Source of the DNA: Rhytidiadelphus loreus
Lineage: Eukaryota > Streptophyta > Bryopsida > Hypnales > Hylocomiaceae
Assembly: GCA_947034895.1 (NCBI GenBank)
Contig: OX344762.1
Coordinates: forward strand, 85,926,981-85,990,980
Reading direction: 5' to 3'
DNA length: 64,000 nt
This document shows, one piece after another, positions 50,207-59,898 of this stretch (position 1 is its first letter; each line of letters opens with the position of its first letter). Both the position numbers and the translations under genes were made by a program. The notes beneath the pieces are model-generated. The model saw nothing but the letters and a program-made list of their open reading frames with translations, was not told the DNA's origin and did no database searches.

Positions 50207-50662
50207 TTGGGGGGTGGACTTGTTGCCTTTTTTTTCCACGACTCTATTTATTCATCAATTGTGGGTAACTTTGTGAAGGAAGAGCTATGTCTAATCCAAG
50301 AGAGGGATGACATGTTGAAAGGCAGATGGTGGGTGGCTCCAGAGTTGTTCTATGTGTTTGGGCCAAAGGGTTCAGAAACGAGCCTTGACAAGATGCAAGC
50401 TAGGCACAAGTATACGATTAAGTCTGATTCGTTTTCTATTGGTAAATTGATTTGGAACATGAAAATTGGTTATATGGGTGAATATGATAGAGAACTATTC
50501 AAAAACCCTGAGTCGGGAAAGTTCTTTACAATGAAGTTACGTGCGCTTATGGATCTTGACTTACAGACAAGATTCACATGCTATGAGGTGGTAGCTTCAC
50601 TCATGCTTCCACCCTGGAATATGAAGCCTCCAGAATTAGTTTTTCGGGACTCCGTGTTGTAG
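50207..50662 (+). pseudogene. Protein-kinase C-lobe fragment captured next to the array
   Basis: The open frame has the C-terminal kinase landmarks only. APE of subdomain VIII is at residues 44-46 (counted from 50207). KSDSFSIGKLIWNM, matching subdomain IX with its invariant Asp, is at 72-85. A subdomain XI-type LQTRFTCYEVVASL has Arg122. The glycine loop, VAVK lysine, HRD and DFG are all absent, and the upstream DNA is CpG-rich array, so there is no room for an N-lobe. The first in-frame ATG is at 50312. It cannot be an active kinase. It looks like a host gene fragment carried by, or dropped into, the repeat cluster; a regulatory or silencing role is possible but not shown. Confidence 0.55.
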
Positions 50663-51400
50663 TGTGATAGAAGAATACCATAGTATCATTTTGGAGTAGT
50701 ACTTCTAGTACATGTAATCAAATTTTAATATGAAGTGCCATTTTTTCCAAATTGGCAATATTGTGGATCTATTCTTCATGGTATGTTGTATTGAATCTCT
50801 CATATCAATGTTTGTATTTTGCTGCAATGAATGAATTAAATAGGCTCAATGTTCCAGTAAGATATCCTACAGTAAGATATATAGCCTTGGAATAATGGAG
50901 CCCATTTTCCTTCTAAAAAGCATTGACAATCGGCACTTGTATTGGTTCATCCGGCAAAAAAGGATGACTTTCTTGTAATCTTAATAGGTTTTTGGCAATG
51001 AAAACGACATTTCTCAATTGGTTTGAATGGGCCAGAAAAAATGGGAATATAAGGGTTAAATGCGTTACACCATTTTTAGGTGAAATTAATTTCACCTTTA
51101 TATGTAGAAATTACGTTTTCTCTCAACAAAACCATTTTGGTCTACAAATTAAAAATTAAATTTTGAATTTTCCTTTTAATGTTTCACAAAACATTTTTAC
51201 AAAGAGTACCTTGAAGGCTTCTTCCAGGTTCATTACTTTTGAATACATGGTCAAAAAATTCTTGCAAGATCTATATGTTTGAGCCATGATCGAAAATTAA
51301 TAAAAGTTTCTTTAGATGTGAATTTAACCCCTGAAGTTCGAAGGCCATTATAGGGTCAGAACCACTAAAAACCGTCACTTTGGCTACTTTCAGAAAAAAT
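50663..51400. other. Intergenic within the repeat cluster
   Basis: No gene. A TTAA-type left end (TTAACCCCTGAAGTTCGAAG) occurs at 51324, but its partner end is missing, so it is probably truncated by the adjacent unit tail at about 51410-51590. Confidence 0.45.
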
Positions 51401-51866
51401 CTTGAAGTGCATTACAATAAGAGTGCATTACTTATTAAGCCCTATGTGCCTAAGCCTTTCCCTCTTGTATTTTTCCTATGAAAAAAAAGCATGGACTTAC
51501 AGTAATTCCTATTGAAGCAAGTTTCCTATTTATTTTTTAATCTAACCATATGAATGTTTAAACAACTTGCTTGTTAGTAGGCACATATAATGTTGACTTC
51601 TTGTACAATTTAAAGCAAATTCATAAAACATCCTAAAATGCATTGGGCATTTGAGGGTTACGGTTTGGATTCTAGGGTTCTACTTTGCGAGGGCTTTGTC
51701 GGGTTTTCGGTTCATGATTGTAGGGCTTCAAAATATTGAAGCCTTGTTAGGGACCATTTAATAAAATGATCATGTGATATAATTGTAAGCTATCTAGAAA
51801 ATATTCTATGATCTCACCTACCATGACAGCAATCTTCTGTAAGTGACTCTTTCAAATACTGATGTA

Positions 51867-52473
51867 AAGGCGACCGCAGGTGGGGCGACCGCGGGTCCAG
51901 AAAAGGGGGAAATTGGGGACTTCCTTCAGCGGTGCTGGGGCGACCTCGGGTGGGGCGACTTCAGGTGGGGCGACTTCAGGTGGGGCGACCGCGGGTAGGG
52001 CGACTACGGGTCCAGAGAAGGGGGAAATTGGGGACTTCGTTCAGCGGTGCTAGGGCGACCTCGGGTGGGGCGACTTCGGGTGGGACGACCGCGGGTAGGG
52101 CGACTACGGGTCCAGAGAAGGGGGAAATTGGGGACTTCTTTTTGTGGTGCTGGAGCGACCTCCAGTGGGGCGACTTCGTGTGGGGCGACCGCGGGTAGGG
52201 CGACCGCGGGTAGGGCGACCGCGGGTAGGGCGACTACGGGTCCAGAGAAGGGGGAAATTGGGGACTTCTTTCTGCGGTGCTGGGGCGACCTCGGGTGGGG
52301 CGACTACGGGTCCAGAGAAGGGGGAAATTGGGGACTTCTTTCTGCGGTGCTGAGGCGACCTCGGGTGGGGCGACCGCGGATCCAAAGAGGAGGGAAAAAC
52401 TCACGCATTTGAAATTCCCTCTTTTCTGGGACTTGGGCGACTTCGGGTGGGGCGACTTCGGGTCCAAAACTGG
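51867..52473. repeat. CpG-rich minisatellite with higher-order structure, unit C
   Basis: The basic monomer is 15 bp, GCGACYNCGGGTGGG. Runs of two to five monomers are separated by a linker of about 55 bp starting CCAGAGAAGGGGGAAATTGG and ending at a GCGGTGCTGG-like phrase. The monomer-plus-linker block recurs about five times (linkers near 51898, 52011, 52111, 52231 and 52311). The number of monomers differs between blocks, a sign of slippage or unequal exchange. Confidence 0.9.
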
Positions 52474-52735
52474 GAGATTAATTTGTGTTGGGCGGCTGAT
52501 GGTATTTTGAAGCCCCGTAGAATCAAAGAAAAAAAATAATAAAGATGGGATGGACAAGGAGTGGTGCATCAAAGGTGATTCCCGGTGTGACCAACGAGAA
52601 GGTGAAGTAGTGGAAGGGATTTCCACACAAGGGTCGACTTCTTCAAACTCAAGTGGAGTCTAGAAGGTCTGCGGTTCGATTCCCAACTCCGTGTGCATGA
52701 TAAAGGAGGATCTGGTTGAATCTTATGGGTTCGGT

Positions 52736-52804
52736 CAAGGTCCACTTTGAGTTCAGATCTGAGATGAAAAACACATTTCAGTTCTGTATTCAAAGTGGTC
52801 CTTG
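52736..52804 (+). ncRNA. Candidate structured hairpin, copy C
   Basis: The arms 52736-52762 and 52778-52804 pair at 23 of 27 positions. The loop is GATGAAAAACACATT, two bases longer than in the other copies. The stem begins 52 nt after the B box. Confidence 0.6.
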
Positions 52805-53680
52805 GCCCAATCCTCGAAGCACGTCGCGTGGCCTAGACCGAGGTCTTCACGGGATTTTTTGAAACTTTAAAGTAACTAATTTGTAATGATATAGAGTATT
52901 TTAGAATGCAATTGTGCTAAATTTTTATTTAATTAGAATTGTTCATTTTTATGGACAATGACGAATAAATACTTGTAAATGAAATTTGATTTTACAAGAG
53001 GGGTGTTTGCATAATCTATTTAGTGTCAAAAGATAAATTTAACTTAACTATTAGAGTGCATTACTAATTAGGCCCTACGTGCCTAAGCCTTTCCCTCTTG
53101 TATTTGTCCTATTAAAAAAAAGCATGGACTTATAATAATTCCCATTGAAGCAAGTTTCCTATTTATTTTTGAATTTAACCATATAAATGTTTAAACAACT
53201 TGCTTGTTAGTATACACATTAATTTTGAGTGCAAAATTGCGTAAGTGTTGTAAGATTATAACAAGAGAATAAGAGAAATGTACATTTTTTACTTCAAGTG
53301 TATTATCCCCCTCCACAACAATTTTAAAATTTGCACAAATAAAGTTTTTTGGGATTGGAGGAAAAATGAAGAAGTACAAAGAAATTCATTCTATAATTCA
53401 AAATGTTGATTTCTTGTTGAAGTTAAAGCAAATTCATAAAACATCCTAAAATGGGTTGGGCATTTAAGGGTTTAGGTTTGGGTATAGGTTCTAGTTTGCG
53501 AGGGCTTTGTAGGGTTTTTGGTTCATCATTGTAGGGCTTGAGGATATTGAAGCCTTGTTAGGGATCATTTAATAAAATGATTATGTGATATAATTGTAAG
53601 CTATCTAGAGATTATTCTATGATCTCACCTACCATGACAGCAGTCTTCTGTAAGTCACTCTTTCAAATACCGATGTAGGG

Positions 53681-53893
53681 GCGACCGCGGGTGAGGCGAC
53701 CGCGGGTCCAGAGAAGGGGGAAACTGGGGACTTCTTTCTGCGGTGCTAGGGCGACCTCGGGTGGGGCGACTGCGGATAGGGCGACTTTGGGTGGGGCGAC
53801 CGCGGGTCCAGAGAGGAGGGAAGAACTCACGCATTTTTGCTTCCCTCTTTTTTGGGACTTTGGCGACCTCGGGTAGGGCGACTTCAGGTCCAA
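53681..53893. repeat. CpG-rich monomer array within unit D
   Basis: GGGCGACCGCGGGTGAGGCG and variants with two linkers of the type seen in unit C. It is shorter than the unit C array. Confidence 0.85.
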
Positions 53894-54165
53894 AACGGGG
53901 AGACTAATTTTTGTTGGGCGGCTGATGGTATTTTGAAGCCCCGTAGAATCAAAGAAAAAAATGAATAAAGATGGGATGAACAAGGAGTGGTGCATCAAAG
54001 GTGATTCCTGGTGGGACCAACGAGAAGGTGAAGTAGTGGAAGGGATTCTCACACAAGGGTTGACTTCTTCAAACTCAAGTGGAGTCTGGGAGGTTTGCGG
54101 TTCGATTCCCAACTCCGTGTGCATGATAAAGGAGACCTGTTATAGTTGGATCTTACGGGTTCGGT

Positions 54166-54232
54166 CAAGGACACTTTCGAATAGAGAATGGAGATGACAA
54201 ACATTTCCGTTCTATACTCGAAAGTGTCCTTG
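54166..54232 (+). ncRNA. Candidate structured hairpin, copy D
   Basis: The arms 54166-54192 and 54206-54232 pair at 24 of 27 positions around the loop GATGACAAACATT. The arm sequence differs from that of adjacent unit E at about 13 of 27 positions. Confidence 0.65.
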
Positions 54233-54856
54233 GCTCAATCCTCGAAGCACATCACGTGGCCTAGACCGAGGTCTTCACGGGAATTTTTGAAACTTTAAAG
54301 TAACTAATTTGTAATGATATAGAGTATTTTAGAATTCAATTGTGCTGAATCATTATTTAATTAGAATTGTTCGTCATTATGGACAATGGCGAATAAATAC
54401 TTGCGAATGAAATTTGATTTTACAAGAGGGGTGTTTGCATAATCCATTTAGAATCGAAAGATAAGTTTAACTTAAAGTATATTACCCCTCTCCACAACAT
54501 TTTTAAAATTTGCACAAATAAAGTTTTTTGGGATTGGAGGAAAAATGAAGAAGTACAAAGAAATTCATTCTATAATTCAAAATGTTGATTTCTTGTTGAA
54601 GTTAAAGCAAATTCATAAAACATCCTAAAATGGGTTGGGCATTTAAGGGTTTAGGTTTGGGTATAGGTTCTAGTTTGCGAGGGCTTTGTAGGGTTTGGAG
54701 TTCATGATTGTAGGGCTTGAGGATATTGAAGCCTTATTAGGGACCATTTAATAAAATGATTATGTGATATAACTGTAAGCTATCTAGAAAATATTCTATG
54801 ATCTCACCTACCATGACAGCAATGTTCTCTAAGTGACTCTTTCAAATACTGATGTA

Positions 54857-55127
54857 GGGGCGACCGCGGGTAGGGCGACTACGGGTCCAGAGAAGGGGGA
54901 AATTGGGGACTTCTTTCTGCGGTGCTGGAGCGACCTCGGGTGGGGCGACCGCGGGTACAAAGAAGGGGGAAATTGGGGACTTCTTTCTGTGGTGCTGGGG
55001 CGACCTCGAGTGGGGCGACTATGGGTGGGGCGACCGCGGGTCCAGAGAGGAGGTAAAAACTCACGCATTTGAAATTCCCTCTTTTCTGGGACTTGGGCGA
55101 CTTCGGGTGGGGCGACTTCGGGTCCAA
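54857..55127. repeat. CpG-rich monomer array within unit E
   Basis: Monomers GCGACCTCGGGTGGG and GCGACCGCGGGTAGG with linkers beginning AGAAGGGGGAAATTGGGG, as in units C and D. Confidence 0.85.
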
Positions 55128-55394
55128 AACTGGGAGATTAATTTGTGTTGGGCGGCTGATGGTATTTTGAAGCCCCGTACAATCAAAGAAAAAATAAATA
55201 AAGATGGGATGGACAAGACGTGGTGCATCAAAGGTGATTCCCGGTGTGACCAACGAGAAGGTGAAGTAGTGGAAGGGATTCTCACACAAGGGTCGACTTC
55301 TTCGAATTCAAGTGGAGTCTGGGAGGTCTACGGTTCGATTCCCAACCCGGTGTACATGATGTACGAGGTTCTGGTTTGGGCTTATGGGTTCGGT

Positions 55395-55462
55395 CAAGGA
55401 CCTCTTTGACCTCCACAGTGAGATAGAAAACATCTCACTACGGAGGTCGAGGAGGTCTTTTG
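55395..55462 (+). ncRNA. Candidate structured hairpin, copy E
   Basis: The left arm 55395-55421 and right arm 55435-55462 (one extra base) pair at about 22 of 27 positions, around loop GATAGAAAACATC. Three more complementary bases can close the loop ends. The arm interior, GACCTCCACAGTGA, shares little with the other four copies. Confidence 0.6.
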
Positions 55463-55789
55463 GTCAAACCTTCGAAGCACGACACCTAGCCTATACTCAA
55501 GTCTTCAAGGGATTTTTTGAAACTTTAAAGTAACTAATTCGTAATGATATACAGTATTTTAGAATTCACTTGTGCTAAATCATTATTTAATTAGAATTGT
55601 TTGTCATTATGGACAATGACGAAGATGTACTTGCGAATGAAATTTGATTTTAGAAGAGGGGTGTTTGCATAATCTATTTAGAGTCAAAAGATAAGTTTAG
55701 CTTAACAATTAGAGTGCATTACTAATGAACCCCTAAGTGCCTATGCCTTTCCAACTGTATTTTTCCTTTATGAAAAGAGCATGGACTTA

Positions 55790-56570
55790 TAGTTATTTCC
55801 ATTGAAGCAAGTTTTATGAAACAAGAACCTAACCATAGGAATGTTTAATTAGCTTGTGTATTAGTATGCACGTTTCCTGAAGGTGCAATATTGGATAAGA
55901 GTTGTGAGATGATAACCTACCAAATTTACTTTTTCATGGTTGAGTGTATTGCTTATAAAAATAAATTTGGGATTGGAGTTGAAATGAAGAACTACAAATT
56001 ATATTGGCACACTAAAATGTTCTCTTCCAAAACTTAATATCACTTGAAAAAGCTATTAAACTCATTACATGTTGGGAATATTTTTAATTGCGGTGGCCCA
56101 CGATTTTACTACCACCTATTCATTGATACATAAATTGTACTTCCTCTCTCCATTTGTGAGGATGTGAAAGTAAATATAAGGTAGAAGGCTCTAAAATGGA
56201 GTGGGCATTAAAAATGGACTCTATAAGTGGCTTTGAAATGGACAAACTGTAGTTCATAAATTGACCTCCATAATCATTATATGATTCGAGAAAAAAAAAT
56301 TATCAATTGTAAAAGCCAATTCATTCTCTTTACTTCCCCATTTTTCTTTAGAAGTTGCAAGTGAACATTTTACGGGAGACCTAGGGGCATAAGTAGGGAC
56401 CTATGACACAAGTCCTTTGGAAATTTACAATTAATTAAAAAATACTTAAAAAAAATGAAATCACTTGTGTTAGATTCCTCTTTTATTTTTCTTTATCTGA
56501 AAAATGATCTAAAAATATTTTCATTCAAGTAAATACATGAAAAAGGGATATCAGTCTTGAGATGAGCCAT
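55790..56570 (+). repeat. R2 repeat, copy 2 (plus orientation)
   Basis: Reverse-complement partner of 45780-46590, with a partial third copy at 48690-49040. It has no coding capacity. It always lies next to hairpin-unit sequence, so unit and R2 probably move or duplicate together. Confidence 0.75.
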
Positions 56571-56833
56571 TTGTGAGGGCCAGGGTGAATTGACTCCCTC
56601 ATTGCCCATCCAGGGCTTGCCCTAGAATTTTTTATTTGCATTGCTTAATTTTTTTTGGAATTTTGAAATCATATTTGCAATCAGAGGCCCCAAATTACTT
56701 CTAGGAGATGCAAGAATTACCAAAAAATTGGCAAAATATAGGGGGCTTTTTTTCCAAACCTAAGTTGACGGGGGCAATGAGGGGGTCAATTCTCCCTGTG
56801 CATTTCCTGACTCTGCTACCTTTCCCTGGATCC

Positions 56834-56943
56834 ACGGTCGCCCTGAAGCCATGCGCGCCCTTCTTGGACCCGCGGTCGCCCCACTTAACGCACTCGCCCC
56901 CCTAAACCTTGATCCCGCACGCGCCCAGGGCGACTTCAGGTAC
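56834..56943. repeat. Short CpG-rich array upstream of the third W-C-H-I family gene
   Basis: Degenerate monomers such as CACGGTCGCCC, CCGCGGTCGCCCCA and GGGCGACTTCAGGT. It ends about 195 bp before the ATG at 57139. Confidence 0.7.
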
Positions 56944-57138
56944 AAATGCAGTCGCCAGGGACACGAGCTGCCACTTTATTTTCTAGTGCTGTGCATCGGC
57001 TTCCATATGCTTTCAAGTGTTTGGATGCGTGTTCATGCACTGGAATCTTGTGTCTAGGACACTTTTTGTGCTGTCGTCGATTATGGAAGACCATACTTTC
57101 TGAGCATTTGGAGGATACCAATACATCCTATATTCACC

Positions 57139-58716
57139 ATGGCCCCCCCCTTTAAGAAGGCAAAGAAGAAAGGAGAGTGCCATAGTCGAAATGTAGCCAT
57201 CCTTTTGGACCCAACAGCAAGGACATTTCCAAATTGGCAAAACGTGCAATCGGATTGGACGTTCAACACTTGCAAGGCCTATGTAGGGTGGTGCCATATC
57301 GATAAGCTATTCCCTTACTTCCAGCACGATGTCCATATCAGCCAAAACAATGCTAATCTTCACTACTGCAGAGATGATGCATTTGTGCAACGGTGCATCG
57401 AAGTTTACCGGACATTATATCAAAAACCAACAGTGAAGGGGAGCCAAGTTTCATTGGGTATATGCCAAATGGTCTATGCAAAGCTACAATTGCGACGAAC
57501 TGTGGATTGGAGGACCATTAAGAAAACCCCCAATAGCATAGTTCCCACTACCAAAGACATTCCAAGGGCGGATCCATCAAATAATCCGAGGGATGGATTA
57601 GGGCCCAAAAAACATTTCAAAGAAGAAGTGTCGGATGAAGACTACGATTGGGGCCAGTCGTCCACCTCCACTGACTTGGATGAAGAAGACATTGCAGACC
57701 CCATGCCCCCAAATGAAGATCCAATACTTGAAGAAAATATGGCAGCGGTGGTACCTTTTGTTGGAGACTCAGAAGGGGCAGTAGTATTGCATGTCGCGCC
57801 TCTTAGATCGTTGGAGCCAATGCACTTCCGTCATCCTAAGGAAGACGAAGTTCTTCAACATGTATATGCACGCATGCGAGAAATGGAGGAAGACAAGGAG
57901 GATGGTGAGATCGGGTTGCAACGAGATGCTGAATAAGCATTGGTGATTTTTCATTCATGTGAAGAACTACCTCTTCAAGAAGCAGGAAGGGAAGTATTAT
58001 ATCTTGAAGACACGAGGAGGCAAGGAAAAGAAGCTTATAAAGCCCAGTTGAAGGCTATTCTTGGTAGACTGGTACAAATAGGAATGGAATGTGAAAGGCA
58101 GCGTGAACGCACTGGTGGTGACATTGAAGCCAACGATGAGCACACCCTCGAAGCACTAATCATAAGCGGGAAAGTTCGTTTGTCAGTTCAACAAAAGGAA
58201 ATGGACGAGTTGGAGCAATTTTATTTGAAATTCAATAAAGGCAAAGATGGAGGCTCCACCTCAAATTCCACCCCGTTCTTGGATAAACGAATGGCCAAAA
58301 TAATGGAAGAGTGTTTGGCAGAAGAAAACCAATTGAATACCGAAAGGAAAGCTGTGGAAGAGGCACAGTCAAGGTTGAATGACCTAAAAGAAACCACGGT
58401 TGTCGGCCCCATTGACCTTCCAATGGCTTTGGCTGCATTATTAGTAGATGAAGAGCATTGTGTGCTGACATCAGAGGTAGCTTCCTTGAAGCAGAAGTTA
58501 GTTTATTTGAAGAAGCTTGAACACCAGTTTCAGAAGCACATAGATTTCCGGACTGCACACATTGGTTTTGCGAGAATGTTCAAGAATTTTTGGATCAAAA
58601 ACAAGATGTGGAACCATGACCTACCCCTTTTGAAGAGTGCTCAGAGAATTGCGGCCCATGAGCTTGAAGTCATGAAGAAGAAAAGGGAAGAGGAGGCCAA
58701 TATGGATGTTGCATGA
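57139..58716 (+). pseudogene. W-C-H-I family member, one in-frame stop (525 codons overall)
   Basis: ATG at 57139 opens a frame with a single TAA at 57934 (codon 266). The same frame then continues to a TGA at 58714, so without that codon the protein would be 525 aa, close to the intact 497-aa relative. Residues 1-18 are Lys-rich. The family block is NVAILLDPTARTFPNW, YVGWCHIDKLFP (WCHI at 51-54), FVQRCIEVYRTLY, MVYAKLQLRRTVDWRTI. An acidic middle and a coiled-coil C-terminal half follow, as in the relative at 43666-45159. AATAAA at 58855-58860 would end the transcript. It may be a recent pseudogene, two separate products, or a readthrough gene; the first is simplest. Confidence 0.65.
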
Positions 58717-58854
58717 TTTTGGGCTAGCGGTAGTCTTCTAGTAAATAATAGACTAATAGGTAGTTGTTTTTCTAAACTTGTGTGTATCAGAAGGGTTGCT
58801 TTGACCTTTAGAACCACCTCATGTTGTACAATGGGGTCCATGTTTTGTTTCTTC

Positions 58855-58860
58855 AATAAA
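58855..58860 (+). terminator. AATAAA poly(A) signal of the third W-C-H-I family gene
   Basis: A canonical hexamer 139 bp after the last in-frame stop codon. Confidence 0.45.
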
Positions 58861-59489
58861 GATATATAAATATTCCTATATGAATTAGCCTTTATGTGTT
58901 TTGAAGATCTAATTCTTGATGATTAGACACATGTCAAATACATTTATTGCATGTGTTGTAGGTCAGTTTTCTACGTAGACTTTTGTGCTTTCATTTACAC
59001 AAAATACCAACAATGTAATAATACCATTGTCTTTTTAAGGAATTCATACCGAACATCCAAACAATTATTTATATTTGAACAACTTCATACAATTTCTAGT
59101 TTGCCATGTACATCAATTGCAAGATCTTCCTACGATGTGAAAATAAATAAAGTTTACTATAGATTTGAAGATATTCCTAAATCCTAAACCCGTAAGGAGT
59201 GAAATAGTTTGTTTTGGCATCATAGTGATATTTAGAAGGGAAACATGAATAGAATTTGTAGTATCTCCTTTGGCACAACATTTTTTAAAGGATTAAATTC
59301 GAAGCCTACCAAATTTTAGAACTTCTCACTACGTGGTTCAAATGTTTTTGTATGATAAGTAGTTTTCAATACTTAGCATTCAGTTGGTCCTCCGAAAAAT
59401 TAATGATATTCTTCACAAATGACAAGGCATTTCCAATAACAAAATTGATATTGAAATTGGTTCTTAATTTCTTATGATTTATATCTATG

Positions 59490-59880
59490 TGAAAAACTTT
59501 GAATCATTTCATTTTGATTGCATGCCAAACAATATTGTTCATAACTTTCACATTACTAATCCAAATGGAATGAATCAAAGCTACACATGTAGACAAAAAT
59601 ATGACCTTTAAGAAGAAAAAAATTAAAAAATTAATTTCAAATTCTTGTAGATTTCTTTTTCTGCCCTGAAACGTTCCTTACAAATTATGTTAAAGATGCC
59701 ATAACTTTTGTTCCCGGAATCCCAAGTACCAATTGCAACAAAATTCATATTCCCATAAAGGTAATAAGCTCTTGTATATTATGAGATAGTTTCCAAAAAA
59801 TTCATTAAAAATCGAGATCATAGGAACCTGCCCAAAATCCATTTTGTCCCTTGAGGGGGCAATGGTCCTTTAGGGGTTAA
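59490..59880. mobile_element. TTAA-type element, right part
   Basis: The right end TGGTCCTTTAGGGGTTAA (59863-59880) is identical to that of the element at 35655-36575, and the interior aligns with its right part (phrases TCCAAATGGAATGAATCAAA and CCAAAATCCATTTTGTCCC). The left end is not recognisable. The last TTAA is only about 20 bp from the next CpG-rich array. Confidence 0.55.
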
Positions 59881-59898
59881 GTTAATCTTTATGCACAT

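Larger units (their letters stand above)
51590..53300 (+). mobile_element. Hairpin repeat unit C (SINE-like)
   Basis: Plus orientation: leader with GCAAATTCATAAAACATCC, the longest CpG-rich array of the window, the phrase GGGCGGCTGATGGTATTTTG, an A-box-like GTAGTGGAAGG at 52607-52617, B box GGTTCGATTCC at 52673-52683, hairpin 52736-52804, and a 3' tail with GGACAATGACGAATAAATAC. A partial tail of another unit precedes it (51410-51590), so the array of units was once longer. Confidence 0.7.
53301..54477 (+). mobile_element. Hairpin repeat unit D (first of a tandem pair)
   Basis: Units D and E are direct repeats with a period of 1177 bp. Their leaders (53310-53640 and 54487-54817) are nearly identical, with an identical stretch of about 200 bp. 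Unit D has a CpG-rich array at 53681-53893, B box at 54099-54109 and hairpin at 54166-54232. Confidence 0.75.
54478..55740 (+). mobile_element. Hairpin repeat unit E (second of the tandem pair)
   Basis: Direct repeat of unit D, with CpG-rich array at 54857-55127, B box at 55332-55342, hairpin at 55395-55462 and 3' tail to about 55740. It leads straight into R2, another array and the third W-C-H-I family gene, the same order as on the opposite strand around 43.7-47.7 kb. Confidence 0.75.

Noticed and set aside
51867..52473. CRISPR-like array
   Set aside because: Monomers are 15 bp and directly abutting or joined by a repeated linker, not separated by unique spacers, and the sequence is plant nuclear DNA.
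52673..52683. True tRNA gene
   Set aside because: The B box is good, but no acceptor stem or full cloverleaf can be drawn and the A box is degenerate. A tRNA-derived SINE-like segment fits better.
45501..55289. Long open frames rich in Arg, Pro, Val and Gly (for example 45501-45791 minus, 51932-52412 plus, 52104-52385 minus)
   Set aside because: They lie in the CpG-rich arrays. A 15-bp monomer is a multiple of three, so several frames stay open on both strands and give the same short peptide over and over. No start context or non-repeat coding part supports them.
46906..55462. Helitron 3' hairpins as the explanation for the five hairpins
   Set aside because: Helitron hairpins lie about 10 nt before a CTRR end and are shorter. 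Here more than 250 bp of conserved unit sequence follows each hairpin and no CTRR terminus is apparent.
53301..55740. Units D and E as the two LTRs of a retrotransposon
   Set aside because: They directly abut with no internal gag/pol region and have no TG...CA ends, primer-binding site or polypurine tract.
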